A DNA stretch of 64,000 bases, taken from the NCBI GenBank assembly GCA_002633005.1, contig NMRA01000038.1, forward strand, positions 209,444 through 273,443, read 5' to 3'. The stretch is from Phoronis australis (lineage: Eukaryota > Phoronida > Phoronidae). The notes under the pieces were generated by a model. That model saw only the letters and a list, made by a program, of their open reading frames with translations, was not told the DNA's origin and did no database searches. Positions within the stretch are counted from its first letter, which is position 1; each line of letters opens with the position of its first letter. Position numbers and translations under genes: made by a program. Below are positions 35,687 through 48,900 of the stretch, in pieces.

Positions 35687-35892
35687 TGGGAAGGAATCGA
35701 ACTCACCGATGACCTCCTAAGGTATCCCTCTATGCGCAAAAAGTATTTATAACAACAAGACTTTGATGTTATAGTCGCTGTGAGGCATAATTCGCCGAAA
35801 AGTGTCCGGCGTATGAAGCTCCTATAGGGGCTGTGTCATGTCTAGTGGTCAGCTAGAGACGGTGGTCACTGTCTACGCTGCTGTGTGACTGG
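35687..35892 (-). repeat. Interspersed repeat (third copy, inverted)
   Basis: Reverse-complement relative of 29391-29580, sharing ACAGTGACCACCGTCTCTAG, GGAGCTTCATACGCCGGA and GGCGAATTATGCCTCACA. At its far end is GTGAGTTCGATTCC, which resembles a Pol III B box. It is clearly diverged from the other two copies and so is an independent insertion. Confidence 0.65.
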
Positions 35893-38655
35893 AGAAAAAC
35901 TTCCATTTGCATGCACATGTAGTTTGGCAACAGTGTGATTTGGTTGAGAAACGATCAACAGTAACATACTGTATCATCCTCGAAACACTGAATAAAAATA
36001 CATTCTGTACGTTAACTATGGTTACCAAAGAATATGTCAGTTTTATGTAAGCCCTGTCTATACTTTTTGATTTTTAATATGTGACGTTCTTTAAGATTTT
36101 TACGAAGTTTGGTCACAGTCTAAACACTCCGAGATGTCGTCACGGTAATGTTCACATGTGTCAGGCGGATCGCAGATTGAATACACGGTAAAAAAAATTA
36201 ACTTACGATAAAATTGTTCGCTGAAATTGACGGATTTCTATTTTTCAGGGGCTTACCATGTTGTTGCGAATGCTCAACATTTTGCGAAATGTTGTCTGCT
36301 AATAGCTAAGCTATAGAAACAATGCTCAAAGCAAAGTAGATTTTCCCGAAAAAGTTATTTCGTTGAGAAATTTCATTCTGTGAAATTTCACCTGTCCGCA
36401 ATGTTGTGTCTAAAACTGAAGAACTTTTAAGAGTTTTATTGTCGTTTAGCAAGTCTTGCTCTGGTTGTAAGATCGAGGACCTGGCGCATCCAATTATAAT
36501 TGTTCTGCAGGCGGGGCACAAAAGAGTAAACATTAGTTCTGTTTGCCATGTTGTAATGAAAAGGATTAATTAGTACTTATGACTTCATCCTACCTGTTGG
36601 CACCTTACAGAGAGTTGCCCCCAGGTCTCTAGCACCGTATTCCGGACTATCTTTAAATCAGTTACGTGAACACGTATAAGGCCAGAAATACAAAATATTT
36701 AATAAACTTGAACATTCCCGTTGACATTGCACAGGTGCTCCATAACATCAGCCTTTGGCCATAGTTTTATAACAACGCAGCACCTTGAATTGGAGTGAAT
36801 TACTTGAATTTAGGATTTCCATTTTAATTGAATTTCAACAATTAGCGGAGTTAAGATGATGTTTGGAACCTAAATTTTTGTTGTTTAAAAAGCATTCTCG
36901 TTTCGCAAAATTACTTAAAACTGACGTTTAACCGATTGAATTTTTTCGACCCAAATTGCTTTTATCCTGGCCACAACCAGCCTTGCTTTCAACAAGGAAA
37001 GCCTTCTTCGCGCTTTCCTCGATCGCTTCCAATTGTTAGATACTGCTTTCGTTCTTGAATTTGTTTGCTATGCAGCTTGAAAAACGCTCGCCAAAAATGA
37101 AAGCGCTTTCCGCGAGCGCGTCATTCAGTACCACAATCTCGTGAAAAACCTTTATCTGCAAGTTTCAGATAGATAATTGGACAGGTTTGCCCCTTTTTTT
37201 CATAAATGTCAGTGCATTCTGATTTTTACTGAATAAAAGTATCTAACGGCAGCAGATGTCCAATCAATTATAATTATGTTTATATAAATGTGTAATAATT
37301 TTGAATGAATGCGTGACTAAATTATCCACAGCAAAGGTGACGAATCCATATTCTAAAACATCTGTCTTTATAAGGTAGAAATCTTTTAAATCATTGAATT
37401 TATTTCCCTTATGGCTTAACTAGTCATTTATTCAACCTCTCTGGTACATTTCTTTTCATGTCACACGCTGTAATTTTTCGCAATTTGCTAATACTCTTGG
37501 TTTTGAGAATTAAAAATATTTTTAAACCAGTCATTTATGCGAAATGATAATTACTTATGAGTTCAATTATTTGTCTTTGCTTCTGGTATGACCACTCAAA
37601 AATTGACAAAGGGCTTTCTTATGATATGGCTATTATGCAATTCGGTTGAAAAACGGCGGAGCTGAGAAAAGCTTTAAGGACAGTAAATTCCATAGTAAGT
37701 ACACACACCGCAACAAACGAGTGCAAACAGCTCTCACGCATGTATGTACGCGGCGCAACCTCAGAGGCCGCGAGATCAGAGTTGGCATTCCAGGGTTAGA
37801 GTTCTATGTTTTCACGAAACGGGCCCTTGGTGGTACGGCAGTTTATCAGTCGAGATTCCGTCACAAAACGTTGAGTCACGCGTGATTTGGATCTACATAA
37901 TAAACTCGTCACTATGCGAACATGATTCACTAACCCGCAAGTGTTCAAGGCAAAATTGGTGTTATCGTTAGAATGCTGTTTTCCTCTGCGTTTGTTTCGG
38001 TGACTGATGTCCGGAAACCGTGCTGTCACGGTCACAGCGAGGCCTGCACTCTCGAAGTGTTTCTTCGCTGAGTTGTGACAAACTTAATCAATAAAGCGTG
38101 AGTAATGTTAGCAGCAAAGGCAATTGTCATTTCGGGACTCATGGTCATAAACATATGGCGATTTATCTCTAACAATTGGCTGATTCATAACAACACATCT
38201 GAAAGTGTCATTTATTGATAATTCTCAGTGGCACCACGGATAATCGACCACAGTCAAGTTACACAAATTAAAGATACACCGCCCGGTTCAATTCACTGTG
38301 ATTACCAGTAAACAGCGACAACTCTGCGCCAACTGAATACATAAAAATTAACGGAACGAGTAACAAAAATATTAACTGATTGATAACGCTGGGCTTCCAT
38401 CATCCACTCCACCATGATCATCGTCGTCGTCCTCACCATATCCATAACGTAGGTCAGTGGTTTTAACTTCAGACTCCCTTCTGAGAGACCCTAGTTCAGA
38501 ACCTGACATTACTGGCAAACAGTTGAGCATTGCAAAAACTCTTGTCTTCCTACTCTGAACGCGGCCCTATTCATGGATGGATGCATGGGAGTAAATGAGA
38601 ACTTAGATATAGGATAAAAACAATTTCTGGAGGCGTGTCAATATTTTAAGAAAAT
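35893..38655. other. Noncoding stretch, no recognised gene
   Basis: Around 36980-37150 GCGCTTTCC/GGAAAGC motifs recur in both orientations without a clear element. ORFs are short and without domains. Confidence 0.45.
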
Positions 38656-38880
38656 ATGGCCATTATCGCCACCGTTGTCGTCATTGTCATCATCATCATC
38701 ATCATCAGTAATACCAGTATGATAATCTTCACCACCTTGACCATCATCAGCAACACCACCATCGTCAATATCGTCATCGCCATTATCATCATCATCGTCA
38801 ACACACCATTATTATCTTCACCGTCATTATCATCATCGCCATTTCCATCATCAACACCACAATCTTCACCATCAATGTCA
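38656..38880. repeat. Degenerate ATC/CAC trinucleotide repeat
   Basis: A cryptic simple repeat dominated by ATC and CACC units, with CATCATCATCATCATCAG at its core. It produces long Ile/Val/Thr-rich frames on both strands, which are repeat artefacts and not genes. Confidence 0.9.
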
Positions 38881-39475
38881 CCATATGTCATCGTTACTGT
38901 AATTATAACTGCCATTAGGATTGTCGCCCTTGTCGTTACTGTCGCTGTTGTCACTTTTATAGTCGTGTTAAGTGACAATTAGTAGACGCATATACACACA
39001 CATACATCGTCATCGCCGTCATCTTTGTTTGCATAAATAAGATCTTTATCATGCGATATTGTCACGTACAAACTTGAAGCTCTTAATGTGAACGTCTCCT
39101 GAACAATATCATGCCGAGTTTGAGTGCGCAATACAACTCGCGATCATCATTTATCAATAATTAGGAGACTCTCAATTATCTTATAGTTCGAAATAACATC
39201 GTTACCCGAGTCTCCGAGGTGTTTTGAGCGATTGCTTTAGATTAATTTAAATGAATAATGCAGCAGTAATTCAGTTAATGAAAAAGGACATTTTGCCGTG
39301 GCCCTGTTTAACACGAAAATGCAACACTGTTGATTAGAATCGGCTCATCGAAAATCAATTGACTATTGGTTGACGTTACTTTAGAGATTTGGATACACGT
39401 AGTCAAATCAAGAGATGTTATTTCGTGTGTGTGTATATCATAAAACAACATCTCTAACGTATTCGCCATCACCTT

Positions 39476-39760
39476 GTTTGTATTTTTCTTTTTATTAATT
39501 TATTTTTGTCCGTCTTTTTCCATTTTTGCCGTATTTTTCCATCGTTTTTTATCAATTTGTATTCTTCGATTTCTTTGAACCATCCATCTGTTTCGTCTAA
39601 GATTTTTCATCAATATCCTTTTTTGGTTCTATTTATTCTTCGCTTGGTTCTTCCTTTTGTTTTCTTCCCTTTTCTTTTTTTAATCTTCGTCTCTTCGGAT
39701 TACCTCTTTCTTCTGTCGTCGGCTCTGTTTCTTGTTCCTCCCTCTTTTGTCGTCTAGTAA
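39476..39760. repeat. Pyrimidine-rich (T/C) tract
   Basis: Strong strand asymmetry: T and C dominate for about 280 bp. This gives a Phe/Ser/Leu-rich chance frame. No coding evidence. Confidence 0.8.
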
Positions 39761-42441
39761 TTTAATTGACTCGTGAACCTGGCGAATTTTGTTTAATAAA
39801 TTTCAGCTCATCTATAAGCTCTTGGAGGTTTTGGTTAGGACACTAGATTGCCACTATAATTGCCTATATCGTGTGTAACCGTTTGGGTGTTAATTGGTAT
39901 CATGTGACCTATAAGTCCAAGACGTTGAGAATGTGTTGAACACAAACTTTATGTGTCTCCGTATTGTATTCTGTGATGCATCCATGCCACTTTTATAATA
40001 AATATATCTAAGTAGTCGTCAGCGGCTCCTTTCTAACACTGTCGAATATCTGGTTAAATGTTTAACAGCTCCAAACAACTACAAATTCGCCCAAGTAAGT
40101 TCGTGATTGACATGGATCGATAGTTTCCCTTTGTTGTTAAGGAATGTGTGATTTCGGTTTTGGAAAATGTTTTGAATCACGGCCACGATTTGTGTTCAGA
40201 CCAACTAAACCTGGGTGTATGTTTTTCTGAAGTTGTACAGTACATGTAATTGTTATGCAACTGTTGCTGTTCACACCGACAGTTAAACTATTCTATCCCT
40301 AGTTTGTGGTTTTAATCGCTAGTCGGCAGTGATATCGTTTTCCGATTTACCACAGTAAATGCCTCGGTGCTCCATTGTTTCCAAAGGCATTCGTCAGCAG
40401 CACCAATATCTACTGAGTTACGCTGTATGAGACTGTCTCCGGTCAACATATGCATGAACAAAACCTCAAAACCCAAGCGATAATAACCTTTTGCGTCAAG
40501 GTAAAGACAAAACGAGAAATTCGATAGCCTGTACGAAAGTGCCTTCTAGTCTTAACTTTTTTTTCTAATTTCTGTAAGACAATTGTAGACTCCTAATTAC
40601 CTTGCATATTGCGTCCATATTAATCCAATAACCAGTTTTGCTTTGAGTGTTCGGAGTTAATTGGTGGTTCAAGCTAGAGGTGTTACATGCAAAGTGTGTG
40701 CCAAGTTTCTAGAGGGGAAAACAAAATCACGAAAGGACACGAAAAATCACTCGAGTGAAAGACGAATGCTTTGCGAGTAAGCTCGTGACCTGACTTTCGT
40801 AACCTAGCAAAATGGTGGTCACTTAAGTGATAAGTCAGAAAGGTTGGAATATTTAATTACAGGTTAGAATTCATAAATTATGGTATAAAAACCATTGTGC
40901 CCGATCCATGAGCGAAACGTTCTCGCTACAAGAACATGTACATAGCCAATGTCTTTGACTACGGAACCCCGCTCTGGTTTGGAGTGAAGAGACGACGTTC
41001 ACTCACGCAGATCGAAGTCTTTTCGCCCATTCGGTGCAGAGAAAGTATGAATAATACCTTTGGTCAATTCTTTATAAAAGTCACTCACTGTCTTAAGTTT
41101 TGACTTTCAACGACTGACTGCAAGCAATAGAATAGGGCTCTAGATAACTGCAAAAATCTGACGCGTTTAAGGGAATCTGAATGTTCTGCCCTAGGGTAAG
41201 AAGTATGAGATGGTCGATAAGAGAAGGTATCATCAATTGGCAAAATAGTCAATAGTGACATTTTATTCGGGACAATTTAACAAGTTGAAAAAGTGCGTGA
41301 TACAATCGCACTCATTACAACTCTGGCTTAGGGTTTCCAGAGAAATCACAAATGTTACTGTTAACTGGAATAAGGGAGTAGAACATAATTGACGGAGTTG
41401 TCCAAGAATTTTTTTTTTTGGTTTTTTTGCGTGTTTAACTTATTCAAGTGCAAGTACAGCGACAACGCTTGTTACTTACTTGCATTTAATGTTGCGCAAT
41501 AGTCAGTTTCAAAGTGATTTAGGGGGCCCTTTTGATTGGTTACACGTATTTGGATGTCCATGTTCAGAAAGCAGTTGATCTTTAACAACTTCCGCCCAGT
41601 ATGCCACAGCGCCTTCTGTCAACAACTTGTGTTTGATTTAGACTACTGGCTTACACTTATGGAATTGGTCTCGCGTTGCTCCTTAGTCAGAATGGAAGTG
41701 ATTTCAGGGTTTAGAAAGAACAGTGTTGCTTGAGACCAAACCGGATAGAGTAACTTGACCCGGCTGGTCATTTCATGGGACGGACATGGTTCCCAAGCCC
41801 AGAAACTAGTTCTAATTACACTACGGGACAGTTGAGGCCAATTTTTTTTCTCGGCAAGTCATGGGCAGTGCAGCTCTCACTGAAATAAGTGAGGGATGTA
41901 GCACACATTTAGTGCTGTGATATTAAGAGCATTTGTAGGCACGTTAAGAAATGTCCAAATTAAGTCAATTAATGGTTGATTAGATTTCCATAACTTGTTA
42001 GGTTCAATCAACTATTATTTCCAACGCATTAAGACACATTGCGACCAGGTGCTTCTGTCCTCATAAAAATATCGATTGAGGCTAAAATATAGGGTGTAAA
42101 CTGACTCAGTAATACAACAATCAGGCGTGGAATTTTTATAAGACGGAAGATGGGGCGTCTGATCTGAAAACGAACGTTCATAAAGGCGTCTATGCGATAG
42201 CTGACGGAGGAACAGAATTCACAGCAGCGACGAAGAGCGGACACACCACTGACGTGACGTCAATGTTGTGAAGCATGCTCCTCATATGCTAAGATACGTA
42301 TAAGCCGTTTTACGAGTAATTAACATTATTAAGTAAAATATTAATATTCTGTCCAATCGCGGCAATCACCATGAGCGGAAGGGCTTACACCACAAATCAC
42401 AGCATTGGAGTTTAGGCTTCTCATGGTAAGAAGACTCCATG
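39761..42441. other. Noncoding stretch upstream of the receptor exons
   Basis: Contains only short ORFs. The first exon of the receptor (start codon and signal peptide) may lie here or farther upstream, but I could not identify it. A T-run lies at about 41409-41428. Confidence 0.45.
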
Positions 42442-42454
42442 TTCTCTCTCTCTC

Positions 42455-42494
<40 letters not shown>

Positions 42495-42587
42495 TCCCTC
42501 TCCCTCTCNNNNNNNNNNNNNNNNNNNNNNNNNNNNNNNNNNNNNNNNNNNNNNNNNNNNNNNNNNNNNNNNNNNNNNNNNNNNNNN

Positions 42588-42626
<39 letters not shown>

Positions 42627-42697
42627 CTCCCTCTCCCTCTCTCTCTCTCAATCTCTCAAGCTCTCAATCTCTCAAGCTCTCAATAATTTCTCAATTT
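42442..42697. repeat. CT microsatellite with internal assembly gap
   Basis: (CT)n with CCCTCT variants on both sides of a 79-base N run (42509-42587), then AATCTCTCAAGCTCT tandem units. The true length is unknown. It lies about 120 bp upstream of the first receptor exon found. The 'SLSLSL' and 'REREREG' frames here are not genes. Confidence 0.97.
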
Positions 42698-42816
42698 ATC
42701 TCCTACTGCACTATTTTGGACAGAACGAATGTCGGGGATGAAGACGATGGCGATGACAATTGACGATTTAGTAGTGCACAGCGCAATGATGATATTCCTG
42801 TATTATTTTCTTTTAG

Positions 42817-42978
42817 GTGCACTTTTTGGTCCAGGGGAGGACGTCATGTTATTTGAAAATGCCTTCAAGTTTGCTATATCAAGTATAAACAACGACAACA
42901 CAATACTTCCACATTCTCACCTGGTGGCTTATATAGAAAAGATCGATTCTTACGACAGTTTTCAAGCCACGCGGCAAG
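42817..42978 (+). CDS. GRIK-like: Receptor exon 2: start of amino-terminal domain
   Basis: Acceptor TATTATTTTCTTTTAG|GTGCAC and donor CGGCAAG|GTAAGT. The exon starts and ends in phase 1. It encodes the first strand and helix of the LIVBP-like fold ([20 protein letters not shown]), matching the kainate AFRYAINSINRN-type segment. The frame stays open upstream with an ATG and a hydrophobic [11 protein letters not shown], which could pass for a signal peptide. The pyrimidine tract and GRIK phase argue for an acceptor instead, with the real exon 1 elsewhere. Confidence 0.9.
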
Positions 42979-45900
42979 GTAAGTCTTAAAAGTGTGGTCA
43001 ATTACTGTACAAATCACGTCCTTCAACACAAATGATGGACGGAATCGGACACTGTGCTAGTAAAGCTAAACTTCACCAAGCAGCCGAGAATTTTAAGCGA
43101 TATGAAGCCGCATTTCGCCGCCAGTGTATAGCTGTCAATGTTGAATTCTTAATTAACCGTAGAGCTTTGGGGCTTAAAAATGTTACCACTGTCATGCAAT
43201 CTTGAATTATTGTCGAATGAACAAGCAACTCAATTTAGAAGCAATTCGTACATGCGCTATTTTCGAATCCGCAATTTTGGGTTTTTCCAACCGTAATATA
43301 TTCGAAAGCGCTTTCTTGTGTTGCTTGTGGTTACGATGTTTTTGCTGATAATGGAAACAGAATCTTATCACGGAGCGATTGTAATGAGACCGACTTTATG
43401 AGAGTAAAAGGCCTAATTAGTCGATTTGCGTTTTAGCCAGCTAAACAGGGCGAGAATCAGCCTTAATGGACAGGGTCACCAACCTCGATTTTAGTTAATT
43501 CTACCGTTTGACTGGAAACCCTTGCCAGGAATTTGCGATTTTAAAGAAATCACAAAAACTGAACGGATTTTGCTGACAGCTAGTAACTCGAAGTAGTCTA
43601 TCCTACTCATGATTCCAAACTGAGTTTTTCGGCTATTAAACCGATTGTGTCTTTTTAATGACTTTTTAATGATAATAACTCTAGTAACTCCGTCTAGCGT
43701 TCGGTCACGAACCAGCCAATTGTCAGAGTCAAATTGCCTTCGGAGGCATCAGTTCTTCTAATCAGAGTTCCTTGTGCTCTTTGAAAAATATCCCAAAAAG
43801 TGATAATGTTTCATAAACATAACGCCAATCACATAATGGCTACGCATTGTGTTTCGCACCCTGTCACTGAAATGCTGTGGCGTTTCACATCAATCATTTA
43901 ACATCTACCCTCTAGTTACAGGTAGTGTACATTGCACCCATTGACGTTAATACCCACCAGTGCCATTCAGTATTGGGAACAAAATAAATATGAATGCTTA
44001 ATTAATTTTGAACAGTCTGGTAGAAATTCTATCCTACAACTAATTAGCTCTATCGTCGTCATGCTCCCATTGCTGTGTGGAATGATCAAGTTACGGTCTG
44101 ATGCGCTTGTTTACTCGTTTATTTAAAGAAATATTTCACCGCCCTACAGGATCTATTTTCAGACAAATGTTGCTTTTCCTGTTGTGACTTGTTCCGTTTC
44201 TTCATGCACTGGTGGATCTAGACTGTGTCAGGGCGACCACAAGTTTCGATGGAAACGTGTTCGTACAATAACGGTTAAAATCGGCATGCGAGACGTTTGT
44301 GACTCGGTAGTAGCATTCCTAGATCCCTCAATTCCCCTTATGTCCTAAACCGCTGGCCCTCTTGCGTAAAAAGCCTGGCATCTACTCAATGAATAACTGA
44401 ATACGTCGCATTTGCCGCGGTGTAACCATAGAGTATAGTACATGGACCGCCATCTCCGTATATTTTCAATGGACGAAATTTGAGAGCCTACGCTTAAGGC
44501 GTGACGTCACTATTCACTGTGGCAGACAACACGTTTTACTTCCGGCAAGTACGTCGTCTGCTAATCATGGTCATTTCGTCGGGATTTGGATCGGCGAGTT
44601 TGCCGAACTCGTATCCGTGTTTTAAAAGTTGAACTCTTGTAAAACGTTAACTTGTTAAATAAAGTTCATATCAACACTCCAGAAATAAGCACCAGGCCTA
44701 CTCAAAATCTATCTCGCACTTCCACAGCAGTTTACGTATTCCACGGGACGTTTCATTTTAAGCTTGAATGCACGCCGGCGCCGCTCAAAATTTCTGGAGT
44801 CTTAGTTTATGAAAATACCACCAACTAATGCCGAAATTCTTTTTTTCGTTGTACTGGACAGTAAAATAGTTGCAAGAATTTCTCGTCACGGTACACTAAC
44901 CGGAAGCTGAGTTTGCTATGTTTAGAGGGTGGAGCCTCCTCTAGGAAATCACGCAAGAAAATGTCGGAGTTTCGAATCTGCTGTCTGTAATCTATGGTGT
45001 AACTGCTGCTCAAAAAATCAGAGGCAGTAGAAACAACCGGAAACTAAAACAAAAATGATACAGACTCGCTTCAAGATTTTTCGAAATTATCTTTATTGCA
45101 AATTTCTACTCTGGACCCAAACGCATCATCTGTGTGTATTCGTAAAACATCCAATCTTCTACGGACAATAAACCTACCCCTAATATGTTTTTTGATTAAT
45201 GCTACTTATTGGACTCATCTAGTTCCATACACAGATTAGCGTGATTTTTAGACTTGAGAAGGTCGTTATTCCTTCAAAGCAGGCCAATTAAAAGGACATA
45301 ATCGGTTTTATGGACGGAAAACGCATTTTTAGGATTATTGTGGGATGGGATAGACTTATTAGCTTTGACCAGAGCTTTAGAACAACAAAATCCGTTGCCT
45401 TTTCATGGGTTTATTTCAAATGGACAATTCTCTCCATCGTCTGCCAGTCGTTCGCTGAAATCGAGGCTGGTGACTTAAACAATTAAAAACACTTCCTCTG
45501 TCATTTATCAAGTGAAGTTTAGCCACGCCAGCAAAAGTTGAATTGCCGCGCCACCGCGGGGGTTGTGATTTTAAAACCATTTTTCTCGCAGACAATGTCA
45601 CTTGAAGTTGTTTATCATGGCGGATTCTTTTGATTCTTCAAGACAATGTCTGGCAGGGGAGACGCGGGCGATTTATTGTACCAAACGAACAATCAGGGCC
45701 CTAAGTCTAATCTGTTTACTCGAGATGAAATTCGCACTTCTTTTTGGCATTTTCTACTCTACTTTTGTCCAAATTAAAGATAAATGTCTATTGATTTATA
45801 TTCGAGTTTATAATAGCTTACGTGAATAACTGCATAATCCTAGTTTGTAAATGGCGACCCTCAAATTAAGTTTAGAACTTCGAGTCTGAACTCGAAATTT

Positions 45901-48900
45901 CTAGTTTTTACTCGAAATCTCGAGTTGTACCTCTGTAGTTCGAACCTAGGGGTCCTCAAGTATGAACTTGGACTAGAACATCATTGCATGAACCGTAATG
46001 AAATCTAGCATAGAATAATAGAATCCTTGAGGTTGCACAAATGTAAAGTAGAAAATATCAAATAATCGAGTTCGATTTCGAGTACAAAGATTAATATCCG
46101 CGCCCAGCCTCCTAATCTTCATATTTGAAACTCGAGTTTTACGTCAACGCAATCATTTTGTCCAATGAGAGATTAGCCTAAAGGGTTCCAGGTCATGTGA
46201 GCTCTGAAAAAGTTTAAGCCCGTAAAATTGCATGCACGCTCGTAAAACAACAAGCGAACTTAAACGACGAGCGTAAAACGAGCGTAGATAATTCGAGTGC
46301 TAAGGTTATGTAGGACCTTATCGACGAGCCTGTTCATGTATCCAACTATGTACAAATCTCCAGAATTTAACTCAGTGAGAGTATATATTTTTGAAAGAAG
46401 AAACTCTTTAGCATTTGATTTTCGATTTTACACTAAACTGCAACCAATGGGGTCTCCCTGAACATGTCGTTGTTGTAAAATTTGGCAAAAAAGAAAGGTG
46501 CATTCATTGCCAAACAATGATGCCAACAACGCGACCAAATTTTGTTTGATATAAGATAAAATATCAAAAATGTTTTTGCAGTTTTCTGAATTATCACTTT
46601 ATTTTCGTTTTATGCAACATCATTTTTGTATAGTAATCACGAAAATCCTATTTTTTGATAATCAACCTCTCGTGCAAAACTGGAACATTATAAAAACAAT
46701 TCCTCACGTTGTTTTGGAGTACAGTACATAAAGCGTGGTATCTAAAAGTTTCATATGAATAAAACCAGCCATTTCTGAGATATGATGTTCCGAGGTTACC
46801 AAATCTGGCTATTTTTCTTCGTCCTACATAGTCTCATTATGCACGATCATAATTTAGGCTCGTATTTTACGCTCGTAAAAAGTGTCTCGACGCCCGCAAT
46901 TTACGAGCGTAAATCACGAGAGGCACTTTCCGCTCGTCGGCCAACGAAAGATAACACCACTTCCCCCGGAATTCCACAGCGCCATCTCTGATTCTGCGGT
47001 CGGTATTTACCCACAATGCGGCCAATGCACGCTGCTAAGCACTGTTCAGATTAGCCTGTCATTTGTCATTCTGTCACCATTGTTGCAAAGTGTGTGAGTT
47101 GCAATGTAAGTATAATGGAATGAAAATTTGAGGGAAGCTTGATAAATCATTCTCCAGTTTTCCGACAGGGGCCAAAAGTGCTTTAGCGGCCCTATCCTCT
47201 TGAAAACTTGGCCAATCACACAATATGTTTTTCTACCGCCGTAAAAGAGGAGAATTGATTCCTTGATCACTTGATTGGTAACAAATGATCCTGTTGATAG
47301 TGCCACCTGGAGGAAAAGCCTGGCTGATAACTTCAGCTCTATCCCTAAGCTATCCATAGCTAAGAAACGGGTATCTTGGTTGCATAACGGGTTCCCTTAG
47401 GATATGTGTTTTAAAAGTTGTTGTGTTTGAATTTATAATCGCCGTTTACCCTTTTAAAAAAGCAAGTTTGAATTAGTGTAAGATTCTATTCGCTTTACCC
47501 TTTTTTGACCACCGATGAATGGCAAGAATGCTAGAACGCGTGGAATTCTTAACAAAAATTACGCATGTCATAATGTAGGTAACCGCATTCATTTCATTCC
47601 AGATTTCTTTAAAGAGCAATTTTCAAATCCTTGGTGATAACAGACTACGTATTGCGTTTTTTTTTGCATAAAACTAGTGGAAATATGTCTACCGTCACGT
47701 TATCGTTTTTTTATAAATTCGTGATATTTAAATGTGTGATTACCACAAACGAGAGAATTTTTCACGAGTCGCGTTTCTAGCATCATCAGCAAACACTCAT
47801 TTGGTAGAGTGAACTTCATCTATGTAAACCTGAACAATTTCTTTTCCAGCATGTGCCTTAGCCGACAAGGGTGTCGTTACTATTCTGGGTCCGCCGTCCA
47901 ACACCTTAGGTCCACATATCGATTCCATGTGCTATGCTCTTCAAATTCCTCATCTGGACGCTAGGCTGGACACAGCTGTGAAAGACTCTTTAACCCCGCG
48001 TTTCTCCATCAATCTATTCCCCGACTCCACGTTACTCAACAAAGCTTTCCTTGATCTCATAAACTACCAAGAATTTGAGACGGTTTTGCTAATATTTGGA
48101 GATGGTCACGGTAAGTGTCCCATGGATTTGGACTCAGTAATGTAGTTACTCTACGGAAAAATAGCTGAGGTTGGCGAAAGTGTAAATGATGCAAATACAG
48201 TTGGGAACTACAGTGCAGACCAACTGTAACACGACTGTGCATTTTTGTAGAAACAACTGGTTTATTAAAAATTAGGCGGAACTACAGCGGAAACGTAACT
48301 TCATTGAGGGGACGAGTAACGAGAAGTAAATCGCAAGAAAGAATCACAAAGTACTAACATGAGAACTTCGTAACAAACGCAACCTCTTTTTCTATTACTT
48401 TTCAAAATCAAATCAGCCTCTCCCACGGGTTCTTAGGCCATGGGTCGTAGTTTCACTCCGGTCATCCTGTGATCATGTCTGTGGGGAAATTATTATTTTC
48501 TATGTAGCTAAATGTATCCCCAAGTATTTGATATTCGAAAACTCTTCAGATTTTTGTGCTCTTTTAATGTAAGATTACTTAGCAATAGATGGCGCTGCAT
48601 GCTTCCTCGGTAGCCAATCACAAACTCAGAAATTGAAAAGGTTCAAAAGGTCATATTCATTAACATAATAAGTGATGATAGAATGAAACTTCTGCAGGGG
48701 AAACCTTCAGTTTTCCAGTTCTATTGATGTCCTTTACAAACGATGCAAGCATCTGCGAATATTTTTAAAACTTCATCTAGGTGTGGTACTTACAGTTGCT
48801 TTTAGTCACTTAGCTTGCATCAAACGTTATGCTCCTCAACCAATGGTAGTTACTAATTTGACTTGAAGACATATCACACTGTTATTTTTAATTCTGCATG

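Larger units (their letters stand above)
42979..47849 (+). other. Intron 2 of the receptor (4.9 kb)
   Basis: Contains copy 2 of the dispersed repeat (46308-46815), clusters of CTCGTAAA/TTTACGAG motifs (46190-46290 and 46860-46920), a TCGAG-rich patch (about 45870-46140) and a perfect CRE-type TGACGTCA at 44502-44509. No other gene was recognised. The remaining sequence is unremarkable. Confidence 0.7.

Noticed and set aside
38646-38982. ORFs of more than 100 codons on both strands (Ile/Val/Thr-rich)
   Set aside because: Produced by a degenerate ATC/CAC simple repeat; both strands are open for the same reason.
42405-42741. Ser-Leu and Arg-Glu repeat ORFs
   Set aside because: CT microsatellite translated through a run of Ns.
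42729-42816. Receptor start codon and signal peptide ([11 protein letters not shown]) directly before exon 2
   Set aside because: The T-rich stretch ends in TTTTAG at the phase 1 acceptor expected for GRIK exon 2, so it is more likely the intron's pyrimidine tract. Not fully excluded.
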